Shown in pieces: positions 1 to 7,145 of a stretch of 64,000 nt of DNA (the first letter of the stretch is position 1; each line of letters opens with the position of its first letter). The DNA lies in NCBI GenBank assembly GCA_964473465.1, contig CAYYPE010000005.1, positions 178,571 to 242,570 of the forward strand, given 5' to 3'. Position numbers and translations under genes: made by a program. This DNA is from CALHRB01 sp964473465 (GTDB taxonomy: Bacteria; Bacteroidota; Ignavibacteria; Kapaibacteriales; UBA2268). Below the pieces are notes generated by a model, which ran no database searches, had not been told where the DNA came from, and was given only the letters and a program-made list of their open reading frames with translations.

Positions 1-516
1 AGCTCCGAGTTTCAATGCAATTATAGATAAAATTCCAGTACCACATCCTGCATCAATCCACGAAGAACCTTTTTTAACATTATGGAGTAACAATTTAGCA
101 ACTAATCTGGTTGTTGAATGATGCCCAGTTCCAAAAGACATCTTTGGATTTATAATTATATTAATTCTTTTATCGCCATCAATTTGCTTTATCCAGTCCG
201 GTCTGATAAAAATTTTATTTTCAATGTCGATTGGTTGAATGCTTTGCTCCCATTCTTCGTTCCAATTAGTTTCTTTGATTGTTTCCACATCAGTAACTTC
301 AGTTTTTTCATAGACTTTCTTAAGAGAATTAATGATATTATCGAGAATGTCATCAGAGAAATCTTCGGATAAGAAAGTAACTATCAATTCGTCAAATTTT
401 TCTTCAATTCCAATCGGGTTATAAAGAAAAATTATGCCGTAAGCTGTATCATAATATTCTTCAGGAATTATAATTTTAATACTGGTATATTTTTTAAAGT
501 AATCTGACTGTTTCAT
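1..516 (-). CDS. prmA: Ribosomal protein L11 methyltransferase (PrmA), 3' end outside window
   Basis: This is the first 172 codons of a minus-strand gene that runs off the left edge. The product should trimethylate ribosomal protein L11 in the cytosol using S-adenosylmethionine. The translation shows the PrmA hallmark NPKMSFGTGHHSTTR followed by the SAM-binding WIDAGCGTGILSI segment, which is where the window cuts it. The N-terminal part (about residues 1-90) matches the L11-recognition domain in length. The ATG at 516 is the first in frame. The full protein would be about 270-290 residues, so roughly the catalytic half is missing. It is divergent from kdsC, with about 100 bases between. The call rests on the GTGHH motif and is firm. 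Confidence 0.9.
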   Translation of the reverse strand, partial: MKQSDYFKKYTSIKIIIPEEYYDTAYGIIFLYNPIGIEEKFDELIVTFLSEDFSDDILDNIINSLKKVYEKTEVTDVETIKETNWNEEWEQSIQPIDIENKIFIRPDWIKQIDGDKRINIIINPKMSFGTGHHSTTRLVAKLLLHNVKKGSSWIDAGCGTGILSIIALKLGA

Positions 517-620
517 TAATTTATTTTAATTTTAAACAAAATTTGTAAAACTATCGTTTATTTTTCATATTTATACTAAATTGTATAGATATAATTCGTA
601 AATTACAAAATATGTGATAA

Positions 621-1148
621 ATGGAAATATCTAAAGAATTAAGAGAGAAAATAAAGAATATAAGATTATTCGTAATGGATGTAGATGGAACTTTGACAAA
701 TGGTAAAGTGTTTTATTCAAAGAACGGAGAGGAATTAAAGATTTTTTCGATTCGAGATGGAATGGGCATAGAATTGTTAAGAAGAGGAGGATTGGAAATA
801 GGGATTATCACAAGCGAGAATTCTCCAATAGTTATTGCTCGAGCTGCTAAATTAAAAATCGAAAATTTAATTTTGGGTTCCCGGAATAAGAAGAAAGATT
901 TGAGTGAATTACTTAACAAATTATCAGTCGATAAATCAGAGACAGCCTTTATTGGCGATGATGTCAATGATATAGAGGTGATGAAGTACGTAGGATTATG
1001 TGCTTGTCCATCGGATTCGAATAAGAATGTAATCGAGATGGCCGATTATATTTGTTCAAAACCCGGTGGGGAAGGAGCAGTAAGAGAATTTGCAGAATTA
1101 ATTTTAGTTAACCAAAATAAATCAATTATTTTACCTGAAAATTGGTAA
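621..1148 (+). CDS. kdsC: 3-deoxy-D-manno-octulosonate 8-phosphate phosphatase (KdsC), HAD family
   Basis: KdsC removes phosphate from KDO-8-phosphate, the third step of KDO synthesis for LPS inner core, in the cytosol. At 175 residues it has the usual length of the cap-less HAD subfamily. The nucleophile motif DVDGTLT lies at residues 20-26 (Asp20 and Asp22), the threonine/serine motif is in IITSEN, and the distal acidic motif is IGDDVND. SKPGGEGAVRE near the C-terminus is typical of KdsC and sets it apart from general HAD phosphatases. It leads a co-directional group with the YtxH and DUF948 proteins, 16 bases ahead of the former. It agrees with the LptD-like gene in the window in implying an LPS outer membrane. 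Confidence 0.92.
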   Translation: MEISKELREKIKNIRLFVMDVDGTLTNGKVFYSKNGEELKIFSIRDGMGIELLRRGGLEIGIITSENSPIVIARAAKLKIENLILGSRNKKKDLSELLNKLSVDKSETAFIGDDVNDIEVMKYVGLCACPSDSNKNVIEMADYICSKPGGEGAVREFAELILVNQNKSIILPENW

Positions 1149-1164
1149 TATTAGGAGGTGTTTT

Positions 1165-1611
1165 ATGAGTGATATTAATAATCAATCGGGCTCTTATACT
1201 AAAGGTTTTGTAATTGGAGCCATAATTGGTGGTGCTATTGGTGCCATAACAGCTTTATTGCTTGCCCCAAAAAGCGGTAAAGAATTACGACAGGAGCTTG
1301 CCGAAAAGTCAAATGAATTATATGGACTGGCGTCGGATTACGTTTCCAAGTTTGAAGAAAATATGAGTTCCTCAATTTCTGCAACTGTTAATGAAGGTAA
1401 ACTCAGGGCAGAAAATATCATTGCAAGTGCAAAAAGACAAGCCGGAGAGATTCTCTCCAATGCTGAAAAAGTTCTCAGTGAGGCTAAAACCAAAGCTGCT
1501 ACTATTAAAGAGGAGATTCAGGATAAGATTGATACCATTAAGGATGCTGCTAAAGCCGGAGCAGATGCTTTCAAGGCAGAACTTAATGCTCCTGAAGAAC
1601 AACAATCATAA
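1165..1611 (+). CDS. YtxH domain-containing protein
   Basis: This is a 148-residue envelope-associated protein of the YtxH family. One glycine- and alanine-rich hydrophobic segment (about residues 14-33, VIGAIIGGAIGAITALLLAP) is followed by the family-typical PKSGKELRQEL motif. A long charged amphipathic helix then runs to the C-terminus and probably forms a coiled coil. Translation is signalled by a very strong AGGAGGTG site 8 bases before the ATG, unusual among the weakly led genes here, so the protein is probably abundant. It sits between kdsC and a DUF948 protein, the usual partner of YtxH proteins. The molecular function is not known; a stress-linked or membrane-scaffold role is a guess from the family. 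Confidence 0.85.
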   Translation: MSDINNQSGSYTKGFVIGAIIGGAIGAITALLLAPKSGKELRQELAEKSNELYGLASDYVSKFEENMSSSISATVNEGKLRAENIIASAKRQAGEILSNAEKVLSEAKTKAATIKEEIQDKIDTIKDAAKAGADAFKAELNAPEEQQS

Positions 1612-1629
1612 TCTATTTATGGAGTGAAT

Positions 1630-2061
1630 ATGGAACTCGATTTAATAATTAAAATTGCAGTTGTTGTTACTCTATTGGTTTTCATTATATTGTCCATATA
1701 TTTAATTGTTACTCTTGGTGGCACTTTAAAATTACTGAAAGAAACCAAGATTACGATTGATAACTTAGCAGAAGATTTGTCGAGTTCTTTGAAGTCTATT
1801 ACTGCTGATATAACTGAACTAAAAAATCAAATGCTTCAATCTCTTAATAATTTAGATACTGTTTCAAAGGAAGTTGTTGATACAACTCAGAGAATAGAAG
1901 TCGAAGCAAAAAGTTTTTTCGAAATTTTTACTCCACTTAATTACCTTGTTAAGAATTTCTATGAGAAAGTTGCTCCTCCTGTCAATTTTGCAGCATCTTT
2001 AATATCAGCCTCATCCAAAGCAGTAGCAACTTTTGTGAACTTACTGGGAAAGAAAAAATAA
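1630..2061 (+). CDS. DUF948 domain-containing membrane protein
   Basis: This small protein (143 residues) has one N-terminal transmembrane helix (about residues 4-29) and a soluble helical region with heptad-like leucines and few aromatics. That matches the DUF948 family commonly encoded next to YtxH proteins. I chose the ATG at 1630 because GGAG lies 5 bases before it; an in-frame GTG at 1624 is the alternative. The gene begins 18 bases after the YtxH stop and ends just before a strong bidirectional terminator, closing the kdsC-ytxH-DUF948 unit. The two small proteins may form one membrane-tethered coiled-coil assembly, but nothing in the sequence gives a biochemical activity. Confidence 0.8.
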   Translation: MELDLIIKIAVVVTLLVFIILSIYLIVTLGGTLKLLKETKITIDNLAEDLSSSLKSITADITELKNQMLQSLNNLDTVSKEVVDTTQRIEVEAKSFFEIFTPLNYLVKNFYEKVAPPVNFAASLISASSKAVATFVNLLGKKK

Positions 2062-2077
2062 TACAAAAAAAATATTA

Positions 2078-2114
2078 ATCAACCCTATAATTAACCATAG
2101 GGTTGATTTTTTTT
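2078..2114. terminator. Bidirectional intrinsic terminator
   Basis: A perfect 11-base-pair stem (2078-2088 with 2097-2107, ATCAACCCTAT) encloses an 8-base loop. A T-run follows on the plus side and an A-run lies before it on the other side. It separates the convergent DUF948 gene and DUF6580-like gene and can serve both; the T-run runs into the stop codon of the minus-strand gene. Confidence 0.9.
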
Positions 2115-2634
2115 ATACGGATTGTAATTTTAATTCCTTGATCTTGAAAGAAGCTAAATAATAGCTGCCGAAAAGAACCCCACAATATACTAAATCGCCT
2201 AACACAGTGTTTCTGAAAAATGGTATTGCATCAATATAACATTGAGTTAATCCCTGAAATGTATGGGGAAAATAAATCAAAAAATGAGCAAAGTTTGTTA
2301 TTATAAAGAATAATATTGAGCTAAGTAGGGAAGAAGCTACTATTCTGGGAACACTATGTCGCTTTCGTAAATTAAAACCTATAAGTACAGTCAATCCAAA
2401 ACTTAAATAAACTGCCCACATAGTTGGATGAAGCCCAATAAATAAATCACTAACAAACATAGCTAAAATTGGAACAATAAAAGCGTCTCTTTTGTTTGAA
2501 AAATAGGTAGCACCAAATAATGCAATTGCTGCGATTGGGCTAAAGTTTGGTATGATTCCAATAAATCTGCTAAAGACTGCAAGAACAATCAAAGAAAAAA
2601 TAAACAAAAACTTTATATTTAATATGTTTTTCAT
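2113..2634 (-). CDS. DUF6580-like integral membrane protein (ECF S-component-like)
   Basis: This 173-residue, very hydrophobic protein has about five or six predicted membrane helices and almost no soluble part. The sequence after the first helix (FSPIAAIALFGATYFSNKR) and the loop SDLFIGLH resemble the DUF6580 putative transport proteins, which look like substrate-binding S components of ECF transporters. No ECF ATPase or T component lies nearby, so the substrate cannot be read from context. The ATG at 2634 is the first in frame and is directly followed by a basic and then hydrophobic stretch, as expected. It is convergent with the DUF948 gene. The family call is reasonable; a transport role is inference. 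Confidence 0.7.
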   Translation of the reverse strand: MKNILNIKFLFIFSLIVLAVFSRFIGIIPNFSPIAAIALFGATYFSNKRDAFIVPILAMFVSDLFIGLHPTMWAVYLSFGLTVLIGFNLRKRHSVPRIVASSLLSSILFFIITNFAHFLIYFPHTFQGLTQCYIDAIPFFRNTVLGDLVYCGVLFGSYYLASFKIKELKLQSV

Positions 2635-2792
2635 ATAATCCTCAAATTATCATTTTTAAAAATACAAATTTATTCGAAATGATGTAATTATCCTAATTGA
2701 TTTTAATAGGGGGTAAGAATATATTATGAATTAAAAATGTTAGTTTACATAATATATGTTATATTACATATTTAATGTGTGTTATTTCTGCT

Positions 2793-2972
2793 CTATTTTT
2801 GAGTGTCATCACTGTCAGACCTAAGCAGTGTCTTTAAAGCTCTGATAAATTTTTCGTCGCCTGTTTCTATGTATTTTCTAATTTTACTTTTAATATCTTT
2901 AATATAGTATTCATTGTATATAGTTTCATCCTTGGTGTCACTCTGCTCTGGTAATATAATTTTGTCACTCAT
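2793..2972 (-). CDS. Small hypothetical protein, 59 codons
   Basis: This is an intact ORF in the 480-base stretch between the DUF6580-like gene and pyrC. Its product is hydrophilic and charged, starting MSDKIILPEQSD and ending LLRSDSDDTQK, and is predicted mostly helical. It has no membrane segment or recognisable domain. An AAAGGG-type ribosome site precedes the ATG. Reading-frame integrity and natural-looking composition favour a real gene, but the length alone could occur by chance in AT-rich DNA. The rest of this intergenic stretch (2635-2792 and 2973-3118) is AT-rich and shows no other feature. Confidence 0.45.
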   Translation of the reverse strand: MSDKIILPEQSDTKDETIYNEYYIKDIKSKIRKYIETGDEKFIRALKTLLRSDSDDTQK

Positions 2973-3118
2973 GTTCGAATCCCTTTTAATTCATTAAAAT
3001 TGATTAATTAGATAAAATATTTATATTTCAATAGTATATCTAATCTAATTAATACTAAATATTAGATGCTACTCATTTAAATATTAAAATATAATAAATT
3101 ACTATATCTATTTAGTGT

Positions 3119-4402
3119 TTAAAGAGTAGATTCAATCGCTTGACAATTATTAATAACAAACTTGGGTTTTCCCTTTAATTTAAAACCGTTAAATGGTGTA
3201 TTTTTTGACTTTGATTTAAACTGTCTTTTGTCAACAATCCATTCCTCATCGGGATTAATAATTGTCAAATTAGCTTGATTACCCTCCTTGATAATTATCG
3301 GCTCTAATTTAAGAATCTTGCGGGGATTTGTGGATAACTTGTTAATTATTTCATTCAAAGTCAAAATATTTGTATGATACAGATAAGTAAAAGTCAGTCC
3401 TATAGTTGTTTCAAGACCGACTATCCCATTGGGTGCTCTTTCGAACTCAACTTCTTTCTCGTGGAGTGCATGTGGTGCGTGGTCACTGGCAATACAATCA
3501 ATTGTTCCATCTTTGAGACCTTCTAAAATTTCCTTGATGTCTTCCTTTGTTCTCAATGGAGGATTCATTTTATAATTAGTATCATAGCTTGATAAAAATT
3601 CTTCATTAAGACAGAAGTGATGCGGTGTAACTTCGCAAGTTACATTAATCCCTTTTGATTTAGCTTCACGTATAAATTTAACTGAGTTCTTTGTGCTAAT
3701 ATGAGAGACATGATAGGGATTATTACCACAGTATTCATTAAGTAAAATGTCTCGTTGAACAATTATATCCTCTGCAACAGACGGATAACCTTTTAAACCT
3801 AAACTTGAAGACATCATTCCTTCATTAACAGAGAAACTATCAGTCATGCAATGTTCTTCGCAATGCTGGGCTATCAGTAATTTTTTTGTTGATGCATAAT
3901 TAAAGGCTCTTTTCATTACTTCAGAGCTGGTAACGCATCTTCCATCATCAGTAAACATTACAACACCGGCTTCATGGAGCTCGTAAAATGGACTAAGGAG
4001 CTTTCCTTCGCTTCCCTGAGTTATTGTAGCAGAAATTTTAACTTCAACAGGTAAATTTTGAGATTTTTTTCTTATTAATTCAACAACTGAAACATTATCA
4101 ATAACAGGTTTTGTATTGGGCATACAGCAAACTCCGGTAAATCCTCCATTTGCAGCAGCAGAACAACCCGACTGTATATCTTCCTTATATTCAAACCCCG
4201 GTTCTCTAAGATGAACATGCATATCAAAAAAACCGGGCATAGCAATTAAATCTTTTCCGGGAATAATTGTTGAATCTGGCTCATTCATTGTGTTTGATGG
4301 AGCCATCGAATGAATCATGCCATCTTTAATAAATAAATCAAAGATACCGTCAAGGTCTTGTTCAGGATTAACAATCCTAATTTCTTTAAATATTATATTC
4401 AT
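3119..4402 (-). CDS. pyrC: Dihydroorotase (PyrC/AllB-type amidohydrolase)
   Basis: Dihydroorotase cyclises N-carbamoyl-aspartate to dihydroorotate in pyrimidine synthesis. The 427-residue length fits the long type I form. The metal-binding motif DMHVHLREPG (His62, His64) follows the small N-terminal beta domain. MPNTKPVID, HVSHIST and IASDHAPH (catalytic Asp) follow in the usual order, and the C-terminal beta sandwich is complete. A lone allantoinase is unlikely because the LREPG and SDHAPH context is typical of PyrC. It is the last gene of the PTPS-folE-rnhB-pyrC run, 69 bases after rnhB. No carbamoyl-phosphate or aspartate transcarbamylase genes lie in the window. Confidence 0.9.
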   Translation of the reverse strand: MNIIFKEIRIVNPEQDLDGIFDLFIKDGMIHSMAPSNTMNEPDSTIIPGKDLIAMPGFFDMHVHLREPGFEYKEDIQSGCSAAANGGFTGVCCMPNTKPVIDNVSVVELIRKKSQNLPVEVKISATITQGSEGKLLSPFYELHEAGVVMFTDDGRCVTSSEVMKRAFNYASTKKLLIAQHCEEHCMTDSFSVNEGMMSSSLGLKGYPSVAEDIIVQRDILLNEYCGNNPYHVSHISTKNSVKFIREAKSKGINVTCEVTPHHFCLNEEFLSSYDTNYKMNPPLRTKEDIKEILEGLKDGTIDCIASDHAPHALHEKEVEFERAPNGIVGLETTIGLTFTYLYHTNILTLNEIINKLSTNPRKILKLEPIIIKEGNQANLTIINPDEEWIVDKRQFKSKSKNTPFNGFKLKGKPKFVINNCQAIESTL

Positions 4403-4471
4403 AATTAATTACAAATTTAAATTGAGAAATTTCGAAATATAATTAAAAAAGTGTGAATTTTATACTGAAAT

Positions 4472-5122
4472 TTATTCACCAAATAAAGTATTTTGTTGAG
4501 ATAAGAATTTTTTCAGAAATGAAACACGATGGTATTTGCATATACCGTATTTCTGTATTGCCTGAATGTGTTTTGGGGTTCCGTAACCCTTATTGTTTTT
4601 GAAATCATATTGAGGAAATTCCTTATCAGCCACATTAATCATCCATTTATCTCTTTTCACTTTAGCAATAATTGATGATGCTGCAATTGAAGGAGAAATT
4701 GAATCACCTTTTATGATTGTTCTGAAATCAAAAGATTCGTTTAAAAAAATATTTCCGTCAATAAGTAGATAATGTGGTTTATTCTTCAAACCAAATACAG
4801 AATTTTCCATTGCCAACATAGTTGCTTTAAGAATATTGATTCTGTCAATTACCTTATTATCAATAAAGCTATAAGAAAATTCCAATGCAGTATCGCTGAT
4901 TATTTGAAAAAGTTCTTGTCTTTGGTGTGAATTAAGCTTTTTTGAATCGTTGATTCCCGGTATAGGAATCTGATTGAAACGGAATATTACTGAGGCAGCT
5001 ACTACAGGACCAGCAAGGCACCCCCTCCCCGCTTCATCAATACCGGCAACCAATGAGCCTTTTTGCCAGTATTCATTTTCGATATCAAACGTAAGTCTGG
5101 CAGAGCTGATGATTTTACTCAA
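4472..5122 (-). CDS. rnhB: Ribonuclease HII
   Basis: RNase HII cuts RNA in RNA-DNA hybrids and starts removal of single misincorporated ribonucleotides. The protein is 216 residues, normal for the family. The first catalytic pair lies in AGIDEAGRG (Asp29, Glu30), the third acidic residue in LLIDGN, and the conserved SPSIAASSIIAKVKRD segment follows. The C-terminal GYGTPKHIQAIQKYGICKYHR is classical. Its start overlaps the end of folE by 8 bases, so the two are probably translationally coupled. Confidence 0.95.
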   Translation of the reverse strand: MSKIISSARLTFDIENEYWQKGSLVAGIDEAGRGCLAGPVVAASVIFRFNQIPIPGINDSKKLNSHQRQELFQIISDTALEFSYSFIDNKVIDRINILKATMLAMENSVFGLKNKPHYLLIDGNIFLNESFDFRTIIKGDSISPSIAASSIIAKVKRDKWMINVADKEFPQYDFKNNKGYGTPKHIQAIQKYGICKYHRVSFLKKFLSQQNTLFGE

Positions 5123-5855
5123 TTAATTTCAGGAATTCATTTCTTAGATTGAAATCTGAAAGCAGATAACCTCGCATAACCGAGGTTACCATCAATGATT
5201 TTTCTTCGGAACCTTTCACTCCACGTGCGATCATACAGTAATGACGTGCTTTAATCACAACACCAAGAGCTTTAGGATGAATTAGATTTTCGATATAGTC
5301 GGCGATTTGCTCACCGAGTTCTTCCTGAATTTGTCCTCTTCTTGAATACCATTCAACAATTCTTGATAATTTTGATAAACCCATAACATAGTCGCCGGGT
5401 ATATAACCAATGGCACAATCACCTGATATGGGTTGCCAGTGATGAGAGCAAACAGACATAACAGTTATCCCCTTACTTATTATCAGCTCATCTACTTTCT
5501 TTCGATTTGGGAAGACAGTAATAACAGGTGGTTTTTGAAAACGTCCTGCAAAAAGCTCATTAACTAACATTCTGGCAACTCTTTTGTTGGTATTAGTCGA
5601 ATTTGGATCATTCCTTGAAATTCTTAAAATTTCCATAACCTCAATAAACTTTTCTTCGAGCCTTTCAACCATTTTTTGACGTTCTTCTTTGCTCAGGTCC
5701 ATAGAGCTATTTGCATCATAAAGGACTTCGCCATATTTGTTTTTTTCCGGGAAATCGGTTGAGAGATGTTCTGTTTCGCTTTTGATTAATGATCTTAATT
5801 CATCATCGGATTTTGTTGTTAAATCATCGAGTAAGTTTTTTTTAGAATTTTCCAT
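5115..5855 (-). CDS. folE: GTP cyclohydrolase I
   Basis: GTP cyclohydrolase I converts GTP to 7,8-dihydroneopterin triphosphate, the entry to folate, pterin or queuosine precursors. The catalytic domain is complete. The zinc ligands are Cys136 and His139 (SVCSHHW) and Cys207 (KARHYCMIARGV), and the substrate-pocket segment GLSKLSRIVEWYSRR is intact. An N-terminal charged extension of about 60 residues precedes it, and 246 residues is slightly long. AAAGGA lies before the ATG. It starts 8 bases after the PTPS gene and overlaps rnhB. The pairing with a mammalian-like PTPS suggests that its product feeds a reduced pterin pathway rather than only folate. Confidence 0.93.
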   Translation of the reverse strand: MENSKKNLLDDLTTKSDDELRSLIKSETEHLSTDFPEKNKYGEVLYDANSSMDLSKEERQKMVERLEEKFIEVMEILRISRNDPNSTNTNKRVARMLVNELFAGRFQKPPVITVFPNRKKVDELIISKGITVMSVCSHHWQPISGDCAIGYIPGDYVMGLSKLSRIVEWYSRRGQIQEELGEQIADYIENLIHPKALGVVIKARHYCMIARGVKGSEEKSLMVTSVMRGYLLSDFNLRNEFLKLIE

Positions 5856-5863
5856 ATTTTCCT

Positions 5864-6292
5864 TTAAAATCTTTTTATTTCAACAGGTTCACCAAAGTAT
5901 TCAACAAAGCTGTTTTCGGTTTCAAAAAGTCTAATTCTAAATAATTCTGCTTCTTTAATTTCTTCTTTAAGTAAATTCCAAAAAATTACAGCTAAATTCT
6001 CAACACTGGTGATGACACCTTTAAGAAAATCAACATCAAAATTAAGATGCTTGTGATCTACTTTATCAACAATTGTTTCATTCAAGATTCTTTTTAACTT
6101 TTTTAAATCAATTACATAACCGGTTTCAGGGTTTGGAAGCCCCCTTACAGTAACTTCAAGGACATAATTATGTCCGTGACCATAATAATTATTACATTTG
6201 TCATAAATTTCGTCATTCTTCTCATTAGTAAAAGAAGGATTGAATAATCTATGAGATGCCGAAAAATGAACCTTTTTGGTTATATATAACAT
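5864..6292 (-). CDS. queD: 6-pyruvoyl-tetrahydropterin / 6-carboxytetrahydropterin synthase (PTPS/QueD family)
   Basis: This 142-residue enzyme acts on dihydroneopterin triphosphate. Zinc-binding histidines appear in SASHRL and YGHGHNY, and the catalytic cysteine lies in KCNNYYGHGHNY. The glutamate motif LFETENSFVEY closes the domain. The CNN-x-x-GHGHNY spacing, the VDHKHLN segment and the ETxN end read more like animal PTPS than E. coli QueD, whose cysteine context is different. The product could therefore be 6-pyruvoyl-tetrahydropterin (for a biopterin-type cofactor) or 6-carboxytetrahydropterin (queuosine). It leads the operon with folE. GAGGA precedes the ATG. Confidence 0.88.
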   Translation of the reverse strand: MLYITKKVHFSASHRLFNPSFTNEKNDEIYDKCNNYYGHGHNYVLEVTVRGLPNPETGYVIDLKKLKRILNETIVDKVDHKHLNFDVDFLKGVITSVENLAVIFWNLLKEEIKEAELFRIRLFETENSFVEYFGEPVEIKRF

Positions 6293-6381
6293 TTTTTCCT
6301 CGTTTTTTTCTAATCTAAAAAAATTTATGTTTAAATTATATGTCTTAAAAGATGTATAGACGTAATTTTAGGTATAAATTG

Positions 6382-7137
6382 ATGTATAAAAAACATTTTT
6401 TATTTATAATAAGTTTATTCCTTACAATTTCATGTTCATCCATTAAACAAAAATCGGATGAAATCTCTACTTTTGAAAAATACCAATTCAAAAAGGAAAA
6501 AGTCAATCAACTTGTAATAACCGGGAAACTCAATTCAAGTCAAAACAATGCTGGGTCTGCCAATTTCAAGATTGAAATTTTTGATAAAGATACTTTTGCT
6601 CTTTCGCTTTTTGGACCAATGGGAATGTTGTTGATAAGATTCTATTCAACCGAAAATGAATTCCTATTATATAATTCATTCACGAGTGAGGCTATTCAGG
6701 GTTCACCAAAATCAAGTGCAATGAATGAATTTCTTCCAATACCTGTTAGTTTTATTGATTTAATCTCGCTAATCAGGAACGAAACTCCTTTTTCTGAGAA
6801 AGATTACACTGAATATAATCTAAATCAGGAAAAAAAGGAAAAGATTTTCAAGTATAGCTCAGAAAAGGATTTTGTTGAATATGTTGTTTTTGATGTTGAT
6901 AGTAAGCAGCTGAAACAAGTTCAGCGAAAATCAGTTGAAGGCAAAGAGGCAGTTAATGTGTTTTTCAAAGATTATGAAAAAACTGAAGAATTTTATTTTC
7001 CTAGAAAAATAATTTTTGATTTAAAAAAGGAAAATATTCAAATGAGTTTCGATTGTGAAAAATATGTAATTAACAAATCTTTTGATAAATCATTAAAGTT
7101 TTCTCTCCCAACCGGTGTTAAAGTAAAAACGATATAA
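6382..7137 (+). CDS. Outer-membrane lipoprotein, DUF4292/LolB-like
   Basis: This is a predicted lipoprotein of 251 residues. The signal peptide KKHFLFIISLFLTISC ends in a lipobox cysteine, which is why I chose the ATG at 6382 over the upstream in-frame start at 6352. The mature part is a run of beta strands (VITGKLNSSQNN, FALSLFGPMGMLLIRFY) resembling the half-barrel of LolB and DUF4292 proteins that carry lipids or lipoproteins through the periplasm. It lies 8 bases before the LptD-like gene, so a role in outer-membrane or LPS biogenesis is plausible. The exact substrate is unknown. Confidence 0.72.
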   Translation: MYKKHFLFIISLFLTISCSSIKQKSDEISTFEKYQFKKEKVNQLVITGKLNSSQNNAGSANFKIEIFDKDTFALSLFGPMGMLLIRFYSTENEFLLYNSFTSEAIQGSPKSSAMNEFLPIPVSFIDLISLIRNETPFSEKDYTEYNLNQEKKEKIFKYSSEKDFVEYVVFDVDSKQLKQVQRKSVEGKEAVNVFFKDYEKTEEFYFPRKIIFDLKKENIQMSFDCEKYVINKSFDKSLKFSLPTGVKVKTI

Positions 7138-7145
7138 ATATTATT

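Noticed and set aside
118..372. Plus-strand 84-codon frame at the left edge
   Set aside because: It is opposite the prmA coding region, whose GTGHH and SAM motifs are clear.
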